Shown here one piece after another: positions 1 through 7,531 of a stretch of 64,000 nucleotides of DNA. The notes under the pieces are model-generated. The model saw only the letters and a program-made list of their open reading frames with translations, did not search any database and was not told the DNA's origin. Where the stretch lies: NCBI RefSeq assembly GCF_923077115.1, contig NZ_CAKLPX010000001.1, positions 1,550,001 through 1,614,000 of the forward strand, given 5' to 3'. A program made the translations under genes and the position numbers. This DNA is from Sinobacterium norvegicum (GTDB lineage Bacteria > Pseudomonadota > Gammaproteobacteria > Pseudomonadales > Sinobacteriaceae). Each line of letters opens with the position of its first letter. Positions within the stretch are counted from its first letter, which is position 1.

Positions 1-713
1 GGAGCCTCACCGCCGACATCGACAGCCGCGGCAGCCACCTGTTCCGCGAGTTCTTACGCGCCGCCAACGGCGGTGAGTTTACCCGCTGGTTACCCAAGCA
101 GTTTAATTACACCGTCGCCTTCGACCTCAACGACCCGGTCAACACGCCCCGCGGTTTGGACACCAACAACAACCCTGAAGTGCTGCAGGCATTAGCCAAG
201 GCGGTACTGGTATTACAGGAGGTCAATATCCCAGCCGATGCGGTATTGGGTGATATTCAATACATTACCCGCAACGGTGAAAAAATTCCGATGCCGGCCG
301 GGGAAGAGTTCGAAGGTGTCTTCAACAAGATGGCCTACGACCCGATCAGCAAACAGGGCTACCCGGATGTTACCGGCTCATCGGCCAGCTGGGTGATGGC
401 CACACAGTTGACCGCCGACAACGTCAAGGTCAAGGGCGTGGTGTCTTACTCGCAATCCTCAGACCCAACATCGCCGCATTACAGCGACCTGAGCAAACTG
501 TTCTCCGCCGGTGAGATGGTCGACATTCCGTTTACCGTTGCCGAGGTTAAGGCCGCTGCGCTCAGCACCACGGTATTAAAAGAAGGGGTTGATCAATGCC
601 TCTCCGGTGGCTACAAAGACTTTGTCGCCCCCAGCTTCCGCAATAAGAACCGCTGTATTCGCTACTTTAAGGATATCGACAACAAGCAGTTCGCCGGTTT
701 TAGCGCCAAGTAA
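1..713 (+). CDS. Penicillin/AHL acylase-family hydrolase, C-terminal part (5' truncated)
   Basis: The frame is open from base 3 to the stop at 711-713, so the gene starts upstream of the window; the TTG at 156 is not a credible start. The visible 236 residues resemble the C-terminal end of the N-terminal-nucleophile penicillin acylase family (penicillin and acyl-homoserine-lactone acylases). Family-like segments are DPVNTPRGL, a GDIQYITRNGEKIP stretch, GVFN, GSSASWVM and SYSQSSDPTSPHYSD. In the family these contribute to the beta-subunit. The nucleophile Ser and the signal peptide lie outside the window, so substrate (AHL, beta-lactam or other amide) cannot be judged. A strong terminator follows 20 bases after the stop. 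Confidence 0.85.
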   Translation, partial: SLTADIDSRGSHLFREFLRAANGGEFTRWLPKQFNYTVAFDLNDPVNTPRGLDTNNNPEVLQALAKAVLVLQEVNIPADAVLGDIQYITRNGEKIPMPAGEEFEGVFNKMAYDPISKQGYPDVTGSSASWVMATQLTADNVKVKGVVSYSQSSDPTSPHYSDLSKLFSAGEMVDIPFTVAEVKAAALSTTVLKEGVDQCLSGGYKDFVAPSFRNKNRCIRYFKDIDNKQFAGFSAK

Positions 714-732
714 CAGCGCTGCAGCGCCTTAA

Positions 733-759
733 AAAGCCGGCCTCTGAGCCGGCTTTTTT
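733..759 (+). terminator. Rho-independent terminator of the acylase gene
   Basis: A 9-bp perfect stem (AAAGCCGGC / GCCGGCTTT, 733-741 with 748-756) with a 6-base loop runs into a T tract. It lies just after the acylase stop codon and before the VOC gene. Confidence 0.9.
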
Positions 760-816
760 GTGTCTAATCAGCCCTCGATTCTGCTAGACTAAATGCAGTT
801 TTAAGGGAGCGAAAAC

Positions 817-1194
817 ATGCATATCCATCATCAAATAAACTACGTTGAATTCCCCGGTTGCGACCTCGAAGCCACCCAGGCCTTCTTCGAGGCAGTATTT
901 AATTTTGCCTTTGAGCATTACGGTGACGACTATATCGCCTTTGCCGACCGGGGGCTGGATGGCGGTTTCTACCGCGCACCAATGTCATCCAAGGCCGATA
1001 ATGGCAGCGCCTTGCTGGTCTTTTACAGCCAGGATTTGACCACCACACTCACCGCGGTCGAAGACTGCGGTGGCACGATTAAAAAAACAATCTTCGCCTT
1101 CCCCGGTGGTCACCGTTTTCATTTTATCGAGCCCTCAGGGAACGAGTTTGCGGTATGGTCTGACTGCTATCACGAACGTCATCCACAGGATTGA
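817..1194 (+). CDS. VOC (glyoxalase/bleomycin-resistance) family protein
   Basis: 125 residues with the vicinal-oxygen-chelate fold signature. An N-terminal INYVEFPGCDLEATQAFF strand/helix is followed by a second half ending in HFIEPSGNEFAVWS, which is the usual metal-site strand with a Glu. The family includes glyoxalases, dioxygenases and antibiotic-binding proteins, and this single-domain type is usually annotated only to family level. Start ATG has a GGGAGCG-like ribosome site about 8 bases upstream. The TfoX-domain gene follows after 7 bases, so the two are probably cotranscribed. Substrate unknown. Confidence 0.85.
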   Translation: MHIHHQINYVEFPGCDLEATQAFFEAVFNFAFEHYGDDYIAFADRGLDGGFYRAPMSSKADNGSALLVFYSQDLTTTLTAVEDCGGTIKKTIFAFPGGHRFHFIEPSGNEFAVWSDCYHERHPQD

Positions 1195-1201
1195 GCAGCC
1201 C

Positions 1202-1573
1202 ATGACGACAAGACAACAGCAGCGTGAGTTTGCCGATTTCAGCTGCGAGCTGCTACAGGGTATCGGCCCGGTTATCAGCAAGCCGATGTTTGGCGGCTTC
1301 GGGCTTTTTTTAGAGGGTTTAATGTTTGCCCTTATCGCCGACCACACGCTGTACCTCAAGGTCGACGAGACCAGCAAAACACACTTTACCGATCTCGGCC
1401 TCGAACCGTTTAGCTACTTCAAAAAGGACAAACAGTTTTCACTCAACTACTTCCAGGCACCGGAGCAGGTGTTTGACGATATCGACGCCATGCGACACTG
1501 GGGCAACATCGCCTATGAGGCTGCCTTAAGGGCGGCACTCAGTAAGAAGAATAAAACCAAGGCGAAAAAATAA
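1202..1573 (+). CDS. TfoX/Sxy N-terminal domain protein
   Basis: 123 residues from the ATG at 1202. An upstream in-frame start at 1070 would overlap the VOC gene and adds unrelated sequence. The protein has the TfoX N-domain pattern: GIGPVISKPMFGGFGLFLEG, then LIADHTLYLKVDE and FSYFKKDKQFSLNYFQAPE. Full-length TfoX/Sxy (competence regulator) has a second C-terminal domain; this one has only the N-domain and a lysine-rich tail. Stand-alone N-domain proteins are common and of unknown role, so a competence function should not be assumed. It follows the VOC gene by 7 bases. Confidence 0.85.
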   Translation: MTTRQQQREFADFSCELLQGIGPVISKPMFGGFGLFLEGLMFALIADHTLYLKVDETSKTHFTDLGLEPFSYFKKDKQFSLNYFQAPEQVFDDIDAMRHWGNIAYEAALRAALSKKNKTKAKK

Positions 1574-1590
1574 AAACTGATCGCTTATCG

Positions 1591-3171
1591 CTACATTCTA
1601 AAGACACCAAAGCGACTCTCTTTGACTGGCTGAGTGAGGCAAATTGACAGGCTCTCGGCAATCACCGCTCGGCTGTCGGCCGGATCAATAATGCCATCAT
1701 CCCACAACCGTGCCGACGAGTAATACGCCGTCGACTGCGCCTGATACTGCTCGATCAAGTCCTGACTATCAACATTATTATTCGGTCTTTTTATTTTTTT
1801 ATTTTTTTTTGCAATCGCATCGAAAACACCGGCCGCCTGCGCCCCTCCCATAACGGCAGTGTTAGCATTAGGCCAGAGAAACAAAAAACTGGGATTGTAG
1901 GCACGGCCACACATACCGTAATTACCGGCACCATAACTGTTACCGGTAATCAGGGTGATTTTCGGTACATCGGCACAGGCCACCGCCGTCACCAACTTGG
2001 CGCCGTGTCGGGCAATCCCCTCCTGCTCAACCTTGGTGCCAACCATAAAGCCGGTGACATTGTGCAAAAATACCAGCGGGATTTTTCGCTGACAGCAGAG
2101 CTGAATAAAATGGCTTCCCTTGATTGCCGACTCAGAAAACAAGATGCCGTTGTTGGCAACAATTCCCACAGGCATGCCCTTAATATGGGCAAAGCCGCAG
2201 ATCAGTGTACGCCCATATAAGGCCTTAAACTCATCGAACTGCGAGTCGTCGACCAGGTGCGCTATCAGCTCATAACCATTCACCGGCTGATTGGCCTGGC
2301 TGGGGATGAGCGGGTAAATTTGCTCTGCGGCATAGCGCGGAGGCTTGATTGATTTTAACGGTGCACCGCGGTAATAACTCGCCGGTAACCGCCCCACCAA
2401 ACTGCGCAGCTGAGCAATGGCATCGGCGTCATCGACGGCCAGATAATCACAGACGGCGGATGTTGAACAGTGCATATGGCCGCCGCCCAGGGTTTCACTG
2501 TCGGTGATCTCACCGATGGCCTGCTCAACCAGCGGCGGGCCGGCAAGAAAAATGGTGCCCTGTTGCTGCACGATAATGGTTTCCTCCGACATCGCCGGCA
2601 AATAAGCACCGCCGGCGGTACAGCTGCCCATGACCGCGGCAAACTGGGCGATGCCCTCGGCAGACATTCGCGCCTGCTGATAAAAAATGCGACCAAAGCC
2701 ATCGGCATCGGCAAACAACTCGCTTTGCAGGGCAAGATTAGCCCCCCCCGAATCGACCAAGTACAGACAGGGCAGTTTATTTTGTTGCGCAATTGCCTGA
2801 CCACGCAGATGCTTTTTCACTGTCAGCGGAAAATAACAGCCGCCTTTGACCGCCGCATCGTTGGCAAAAATCATACAGCGTACACCGCATACCTTGCCGA
2901 CGCCGACCACCAAACCCGCCGCCGGCAAGTGCTCATCATAAACCGCATAAGCAGCCAACATACCGATTTCAAAAAACTCGCTACGGCTGTCAATCAACCG
3001 CTCTATACGCGCCCTAACACTTAATCTTTGTGGGTACTTACTGGGCAGAGAAGCGGCGATTTTAGTCTTGATATCGGCCAACTCGGTCGCCGCTTTTTTG
3101 GCAGCACTGGCATTTTTTATATAACGCTCATCGTTACCGTCTACAGCACTTTTTATCGGTTGATAGGTCAT
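1591..3171 (-). CDS. liuB: Methylcrotonyl-CoA carboxylase beta subunit (carboxyltransferase)
   Basis: 526 residues, normal family length. It carries the carboxyltransferase core: YLVDSGGANL, FGRIFYQQARMSAEGI, VMGSCTAGGAYLPAMSEE, GTIFLAGPPLV and GNSYGAGNYGMCGRAY. These match methylcrotonyl-CoA carboxylase beta better than geranyl-CoA carboxylase (AtuC). The enzyme transfers carboxyl from biotin to 3-methylcrotonyl-CoA in leucine degradation. It lies 11 bases downstream of the isovaleryl-CoA dehydrogenase gene, the previous step. The biotin carboxylase/BCCP alpha subunit and later liu genes are not here. A Lys/Asn-rich linker (KKNKKIKRPNNN) is encoded by an A-rich tract near 1787-1810. Substrate choice is inferred from motifs and the neighbour. 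Confidence 0.88.
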   Translation of the reverse strand: MTYQPIKSAVDGNDERYIKNASAAKKAATELADIKTKIAASLPSKYPQRLSVRARIERLIDSRSEFFEIGMLAAYAVYDEHLPAAGLVVGVGKVCGVRCMIFANDAAVKGGCYFPLTVKKHLRGQAIAQQNKLPCLYLVDSGGANLALQSELFADADGFGRIFYQQARMSAEGIAQFAAVMGSCTAGGAYLPAMSEETIIVQQQGTIFLAGPPLVEQAIGEITDSETLGGGHMHCSTSAVCDYLAVDDADAIAQLRSLVGRLPASYYRGAPLKSIKPPRYAAEQIYPLIPSQANQPVNGYELIAHLVDDSQFDEFKALYGRTLICGFAHIKGMPVGIVANNGILFSESAIKGSHFIQLCCQRKIPLVFLHNVTGFMVGTKVEQEGIARHGAKLVTAVACADVPKITLITGNSYGAGNYGMCGRAYNPSFLFLWPNANTAVMGGAQAAGVFDAIAKKNKKIKRPNNNVDSQDLIEQYQAQSTAYYSSARLWDDGIIDPADSRAVIAESLSICLTQPVKESRFGVFRM

Positions 3172-3182
3172 CGTTTTCCCTG

Positions 3183-4340
3183 CTAAAAATCACGGTTACT
3201 GTACAGTGATCGGCCGATTAGCATGCGGCGAATTTCACTGGTGCCAGCACCAATTTCATACAATTTGGCATCGCGAAGAAAGCGCTCACAGGGATAATCT
3301 GAGGTATAACCATTGCCCCCTAACAACTGAATGCTATCGAGCGCGACCTGGGTGGCGTTTTCCGCCGCCAGCAAAATAGCCGTGGCGGCATCTCGGCTGA
3401 TCGGTTCACCCCTGTCGGCAGCGCCGCAGACGGCATACACCAAGGCCTTGGCCGAGGTATAGCGGCTGTACATGTCGGCCAGTTTGGCCTGCACCAACTC
3501 AAACTCACCCAGTGGCTTGCCGAATTGTTGCCGCTCTCGCACATAGGGAATAACCGTGTCCAAGCAGGCCCGCATAATCCCCAGTGGCCCGGCAGCCAAC
3601 ACCGCCCGCTCATAGGCCAGGCCAGACATTAACACCGCCACCCCCGTCGTCTGATCGGTCAATACATTCGCTGCAGGCACCACGCACTGATCGAAATACA
3701 GCGGCGTCGTGGTCGAGCCTCGCATGCCCAACTTATCGATTGCTCGGCCACTGCTGAAGCCGGCGACATCTCGCTCGACAATAAAGGCCTTAATACCCGC
3801 CGCACCGGCGATATTATCGAGCCGGGCGTAGACGATAAACAGGTCGGCAATGGCACCGTTGGTTATCCACATTTTCTCGCCACTGAGACTGTAGTCGCTG
3901 CCGGTAGTCGTCGCCTTGAGGCTGAGGTTGACCACATCGGAGCCGGCGCCAACCTCGCTCATCGCCAGCGCCCCAATCAGGCTGCCATCGAGTAGGCCGG
4001 GTAAGAAGCGCTGCTTTATCGCCTCACTGCCGTAGCGCGACAACTGATTAACACACAGGTTGGCATGAGCAGCATAGGACAGGCCTAACGAGGCACTGGC
4101 GCGGCTCAGTTGCTCCATAATAATGGCCTGCGCCAGATACCCCAGCTCGCTGCCACCATAGGCGGGGCTGACGGTGACACCGCTTAGTCCCAGCGCCCCC
4201 ATAGCCGCCCACAACGACCGGTCGATACCGTGCTGCTCGATCTGAGCCACCTGCGGTACGATCTCACGCTGGGCAAAGCGCCACACCAGTTGTGACAACT
4301 GCTCAAGATCATCGCCATGAGCAAAATTTAACATCGGCAT
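3183..4340 (-). CDS. liuA: Isovaleryl-CoA dehydrogenase
   Basis: About 385 residues from the ATG at 4340, chosen because GGAAG sits about 9 bases upstream; ATGs at 4358 and 4352 are also in frame. It is an acyl-CoA dehydrogenase with LSYAAHANLCVNQL, GALAMSEVGAGSDVV, KMWITNGAIADLFIVYA, DKLGMRGSTTTPLYF and ending RDAKLYEIGAGTSEIRR. The stretch MSGLAYERAVLAAGPLGIM places a Glu where isovaleryl-CoA dehydrogenases have their catalytic base. FAD-dependent oxidation of isovaleryl-CoA to 3-methylcrotonyl-CoA supplies the carboxylase encoded next. The promoter is probably in the 100 bases shared with the divergent gene at 4445. Confidence 0.9.
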   Translation of the reverse strand: MPMLNFAHGDDLEQLSQLVWRFAQREIVPQVAQIEQHGIDRSLWAAMGALGLSGVTVSPAYGGSELGYLAQAIIMEQLSRASASLGLSYAAHANLCVNQLSRYGSEAIKQRFLPGLLDGSLIGALAMSEVGAGSDVVNLSLKATTTGSDYSLSGEKMWITNGAIADLFIVYARLDNIAGAAGIKAFIVERDVAGFSSGRAIDKLGMRGSTTTPLYFDQCVVPAANVLTDQTTGVAVLMSGLAYERAVLAAGPLGIMRACLDTVIPYVRERQQFGKPLGEFELVQAKLADMYSRYTSAKALVYAVCGAADRGEPISRDAATAILLAAENATQVALDSIQLLGGNGYTSDYPCERFLRDAKLYEIGAGTSEIRRMLIGRSLYSNRDF

Positions 4341-4444
4341 AGTGTCTTCCATTTTCATTCTTATTCGCTTAACACTCGGAGTTTCAAACTGTTATGCTGG
4401 GTATCAGACAATACCTATAAGATTTGCCAGCAAGAGCCCTCACT

Positions 4445-5140
4445 ATGAACAGTATAGCCCCCTGTTGTTTTACCGCCGCCTTATTGGCTTCAGTCAGTGC
4501 CGTTGCCGAACCGACTATCGAATACGGTTTTATTCAATTGGGTCAGCTACAGCTCAATGATAGTGAGACCACGGTATTCGATGGCAGCCAAAGCTACAGC
4601 GGCGAATTAGATGACCTGCCTTTTATTAATGCCGGGGTGCAAAAAATTCTCGGCGGTGAGACCTTTCGCTACGGCTATGAGGGCGGTGCGTTGGTCAGCT
4701 GGCAAAATGATGACATCAGCTATGCCGCCAAGAGCGATAGCAGCGGCGGCACACTGAAGATCAAAGTCAATAATGAACTATTTATGTTCGGCACCTTCCT
4801 CGGTGTGCTGGGCGACATCAAGCTCAGCGAGTATGCCCGTATTCATGTCTCGACCGGTCCTATGCTGGCCGTCGCCTCCGTGGCGCAGGAACAGCAGGAG
4901 GATCCAGAAAATCTGCCCGAGAGCCAGAACGGCACCATTATTATCGACGGCAGCAAGCGTGAATTTGGCTTTGGCTACGGCTGGTATGCCGGTGCAGGCA
5001 TTGCTGTGTTACCGGTAAAAAACACCGAAATCGGCCTCGCCGTACGCCAGCAGGCACTGCGCTTTAGTTTCTCTGACGATATCTACCACGATAACTATGA
5101 CGGCACCATCATAAGCCTTTCAATAGGTTATAAAATGTAA
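4445..5140 (+). CDS. Predicted outer-membrane beta-barrel protein, unknown function
   Basis: 231 residues from the ATG at 4445, preferred because it opens a clean signal peptide (hydrophobic CCFTAALLASVSAVA, cleavage likely before EPT). The mature part alternates polar and hydrophobic residues with many Gly/Tyr/aromatic positions and ends in SLSIGYKM, as in small outer-membrane barrels of the OmpW/MipA size class. I cannot assign it to a named family. It is divergent from the leucine genes and followed by the promoter region of the oxoacid dehydrogenase operon. Confidence 0.6.
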   Translation: MNSIAPCCFTAALLASVSAVAEPTIEYGFIQLGQLQLNDSETTVFDGSQSYSGELDDLPFINAGVQKILGGETFRYGYEGGALVSWQNDDISYAAKSDSSGGTLKIKVNNELFMFGTFLGVLGDIKLSEYARIHVSTGPMLAVASVAQEQQEDPENLPESQNGTIIIDGSKREFGFGYGWYAGAGIAVLPVKNTEIGLAVRQQALRFSFSDDIYHDNYDGTIISLSIGYKM

Positions 5141-5182
5141 CCCTGACTGGTTTTAAATTGCTGTAAAAATATTTTTAAAACT

Positions 5183-5211
5183 TTGTCATTGTCGGTTTTT
5201 ATTACTATATT
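5183..5211 (+). promoter_or_regulatory. Predicted sigma-70 promoter of the 2-oxoacid dehydrogenase operon
   Basis: TTGTCA at 5183-5188, a 17-base spacer and TATATT at 5206-5211 match the -35/-10 consensus closely. The predicted transcript would start near 5218, at the left arm of the leader hairpin annotated next, about 120 bases before the small ORF and 250 before E1alpha. Confidence 0.55.
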
Positions 5212-5217
5212 TTATGA

Positions 5218-5297
5218 CTATAGAGTCGCCATAAAAAATCAGCTTTAACGGTTGCGGCGGAGTCAATAGTTTTTTTATACCTGATAATTCACTCCGC
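5218..5297 (+). promoter_or_regulatory. Possible attenuator-like structured leader
   Basis: Bases 5218-5230 (CTATAGAGTCGCC) can pair imperfectly with 5256-5269 (GGCGGAGTCAATAG), which is followed directly by seven Ts (5270-5276), the layout of an intrinsic terminator. The 3' arm can instead form a perfect 7-bp pairing, GCGGAGT (5257-5263) with ACTCCGC (5291-5297), which would break the terminator. The two pairings exclude each other. The first stem has two mismatches and a bulge, so this is a proposal, not a firm call. Confidence 0.35.
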
Positions 5298-5339
5298 TGT
5301 TGATTGCACTTTGCAAATGATTCAACCGGGGAGATTTTC

Positions 5340-5462
5340 ATGCGTCAATGCTGTTTGTCTACGCTTAATCCTGTCCATGACGGCGCCGCACCAACATGCT
5401 CACCCCCCGCTGTCAGCCCCTCCTCTGCGCTCCAACTTATTTGTGTTAACCGCTGGAGGTGA
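5340..5462 (+). CDS. Cys-rich 40-residue small ORF, candidate leader peptide
   Basis: The ATG at 5340 has a good ribosome site (GGGGAG, about 5 bases upstream). The 40-codon ORF has Cys at residues 4, 5, 20 and 35, a Pro/Ser-rich middle and the C-terminal end CVNRWR. Its last codons (TGG AGG TGA) form the GGAGGTGA ribosome site of E1alpha, which starts 4 bases after the stop. Translation of the small ORF would thus directly affect ribosome access to the operon. The start signal and stop placement support translation. No known family was recognised, and a chance ORF remains possible. Confidence 0.5.
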   Translation: MRQCCLSTLNPVHDGAAPTCSPPAVSPSSALQLICVNRWR

Positions 5463-5465
5463 CCG

Positions 5466-6557
5466 ATGACAACCGTCGCTCAGTTCACCATCAAATTCCG
5501 CCAAACACTGAACGCCTGCGGGCAATTAAACAGTGCCGTCGGCGACTTATCCCAGCACGGTATCGGCAACAAAATGCTGCTGCGCTTTTACCGCGCCATG
5601 CACTATGCCCGGCTCTTCGACACCAAGGCTATCGCGCTACAGCGCACGGGCAGATTAGGCACCTACGCCTCCTGCCTCGGCCAGGAAGCCATCGGGGCTG
5701 CGGTTGGCGTGGCAATGAAAGACAGCGATGTGTTTGTCCAGTCCTATCGCGAGACAACAACACTGTTAGAGCGCGGAGTTAAGGCCGAGGAAATCCTGCT
5801 TTACTGGGGCGGTGATGAACGGGGCATGGACTTTGCCCATGCCCGCCAGGATATGCCGGCGGCAGTGCCTATTGCCAGCCAGTGCTGCCACAGTGTTGGT
5901 ATTGCCTATGCGCTGCAGCTACGCAAGCAACCCCGTGTTGCCGTGGTCATGCTCGGCGATGGCGCCACCTCCAAGGGCGACTTCTATGAATCACTCAATG
6001 CCGCCGGGGTTTGGCAACTGCCTCTGGTCTTTATTATCTGCAACAATCAGTGGGCCATCTCCCTGCCACGCAGTGCTCAATCACACTGCCAAACCTTGGC
6101 ACAAAAGGCCATCGCTGGCGGCATTAGCGCCGAGCAGGTCGACGGCAACGATGTGATCGGCAGCTATCTGGCGGTCAACAAGGCGATCGAAAACGCCAGG
6201 GCCGGTAACGGCCCCCATCTGATCGAAGCCCTTACCTATCGTCTATCGGATCACACCACAGCCGATGATGCCCAGCGCTATCGCAGCGAGCAAGAGCTGG
6301 CCGAGGCCTGGCAGCAGGAGCCCATTGCCCGCCTCACAAGCTACCTGCTGCAACAACAGATCGCCGACCAACAGCAGCTCGATGGCATCGATCAAAAATG
6401 CCAACAGCAACTCGATCAGTCGGTGGATAAGTACCTCAATGCCGGCGAGCAACAGCACAGCTCAATATTCGATTTCCTCTATCAGAAGATGCCCAAACAG
6501 CTTCGCCAGCAGCTCTCTCAGCTGCATAAAAACAATCAGTCAGGGGGTGGTGAATGA
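5466..6557 (+). CDS. 2-oxoacid dehydrogenase E1 component, alpha subunit
   Basis: 363 residues, ATG at 5466 behind GGAGG. This is the thiamine-diphosphate-binding half of the E1 heterotetramer. The TPP motif runs from GDGATSKGDF to CNNQWAIS, and the phosphorylation-loop-like SDHTTADDAQRYR is present. E1 decarboxylates a 2-oxoacid and transfers the acyl group to E2 lipoate. Features fit the pyruvate or branched-chain type; the divergent leucine genes nearby make branched-chain acids plausible, but this is inference. The stop overlaps the E1beta start (ATGA, 6554-6557), so translation is coupled. Confidence 0.92.
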   Translation: MTTVAQFTIKFRQTLNACGQLNSAVGDLSQHGIGNKMLLRFYRAMHYARLFDTKAIALQRTGRLGTYASCLGQEAIGAAVGVAMKDSDVFVQSYRETTTLLERGVKAEEILLYWGGDERGMDFAHARQDMPAAVPIASQCCHSVGIAYALQLRKQPRVAVVMLGDGATSKGDFYESLNAAGVWQLPLVFIICNNQWAISLPRSAQSHCQTLAQKAIAGGISAEQVDGNDVIGSYLAVNKAIENARAGNGPHLIEALTYRLSDHTTADDAQRYRSEQELAEAWQQEPIARLTSYLLQQQIADQQQLDGIDQKCQQQLDQSVDKYLNAGEQQHSSIFDFLYQKMPKQLRQQLSQLHKNNQSGGGE

Positions 6558-7531
6558 CGGCAATCAATCTCGTTGAAGCGGTCAATCAGGCGCTGCGCCA
6601 TGAGTTGTCTAACAATGACGATGTAGTGGTGCTGGGTGAGGACATCGGCCGTAACGGCGGCGTATTCCGCGCCACCGACCAGCTGCAACAGCAGTTTGGT
6701 GAGCGCCGGGTGATCGACACACCACTGGCCGAATCGCTGATCTGCGGCATGGCCATCGGCCTCGCCGCCCAGGGCATTAAGCCGGTGGCCGAGATACAGT
6801 TTATGGGGTTTATTTATGCCGCCTTTGACCAATTCATCTGCCACGCCAGCCGCCTGCGTAACCGTACCCGCGGCCGTCTCAGCTGCCCAATGGTGCTGCG
6901 CGCACCCTATGGCGGCGGTATTCACGCACCCGAGCACCACAGCGAATCAACCGAGGCGATATTCGCCCATGTGCCGGGTATACGCGTCGTCATTCCCTCC
7001 TCACCGGGCCGCGCCTATGGCCTCTTGTTAGCTGCTATTCGCGACCCCGACCCAGTGGTATTTCTCGAACCCAAGCGCATCTACCGCCTACAGAGCGAGG
7101 ACGTGACCGATGACGGCAAGGCGCTGCCGTTAGATGCCTGCTTCACCTTAAAGCAGGGCCGGGACGTCACCATTATCAGCTGGGGTGCAATGCTTTATGA
7201 GTGCCAACAGGCCATCGAACAACTCTCTAACCGTGGCGTCGATGTCGAGTTGATCGACCTTGCCACCATCAAACCCATCGATGAGACAAGCATTTTACAG
7301 TCGGTCGAAAAAACCGGTCGCTGCGTGATTGTGCAGGAGGCGGCAAAAACCTGCAGCGTCGCCTCGGAGATCGCTGCCCTGATTGCTGAAAAAGGCCTGC
7401 TCTCGCTGCTGGCGCCGATACAACGGGTGACCGGCTTCGATACCGTGATGCCACTGTTTAAACTCGAACAGCACTATATGCCCAGTGTCGAGCGGGTAAT
7501 AGAAGCCGTCGATAAGGTAATGGAGTTCTGA
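6554..7531 (+). CDS. 2-oxoacid dehydrogenase E1 component, beta subunit
   Basis: 325 residues, the standard length. It shows LGEDIGRNGGVFRAT, IDTPLAESLICGMAIGLAAQGIKPVAEIQF, PYGGGIHAPEHHSES, GIRVVIPSSPGRAYGLL and the transketolase C-domain (ISWGAMLYEC, VELIDLATIKPID). It completes the E1 active site with the alpha subunit. Gram-positive, branched-chain and many marine gammaproteobacterial complexes use this split E1, unlike the single-chain AceE of E. coli. It overlaps E1alpha by 4 bases and E2 by 1 base (TGATG at 7529-7533). Confidence 0.93.
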   Translation: MTAINLVEAVNQALRHELSNNDDVVVLGEDIGRNGGVFRATDQLQQQFGERRVIDTPLAESLICGMAIGLAAQGIKPVAEIQFMGFIYAAFDQFICHASRLRNRTRGRLSCPMVLRAPYGGGIHAPEHHSESTEAIFAHVPGIRVVIPSSPGRAYGLLLAAIRDPDPVVFLEPKRIYRLQSEDVTDDGKALPLDACFTLKQGRDVTIISWGAMLYECQQAIEQLSNRGVDVELIDLATIKPIDETSILQSVEKTGRCVIVQEAAKTCSVASEIAALIAEKGLLSLLAPIQRVTGFDTVMPLFKLEQHYMPSVERVIEAVDKVMEF

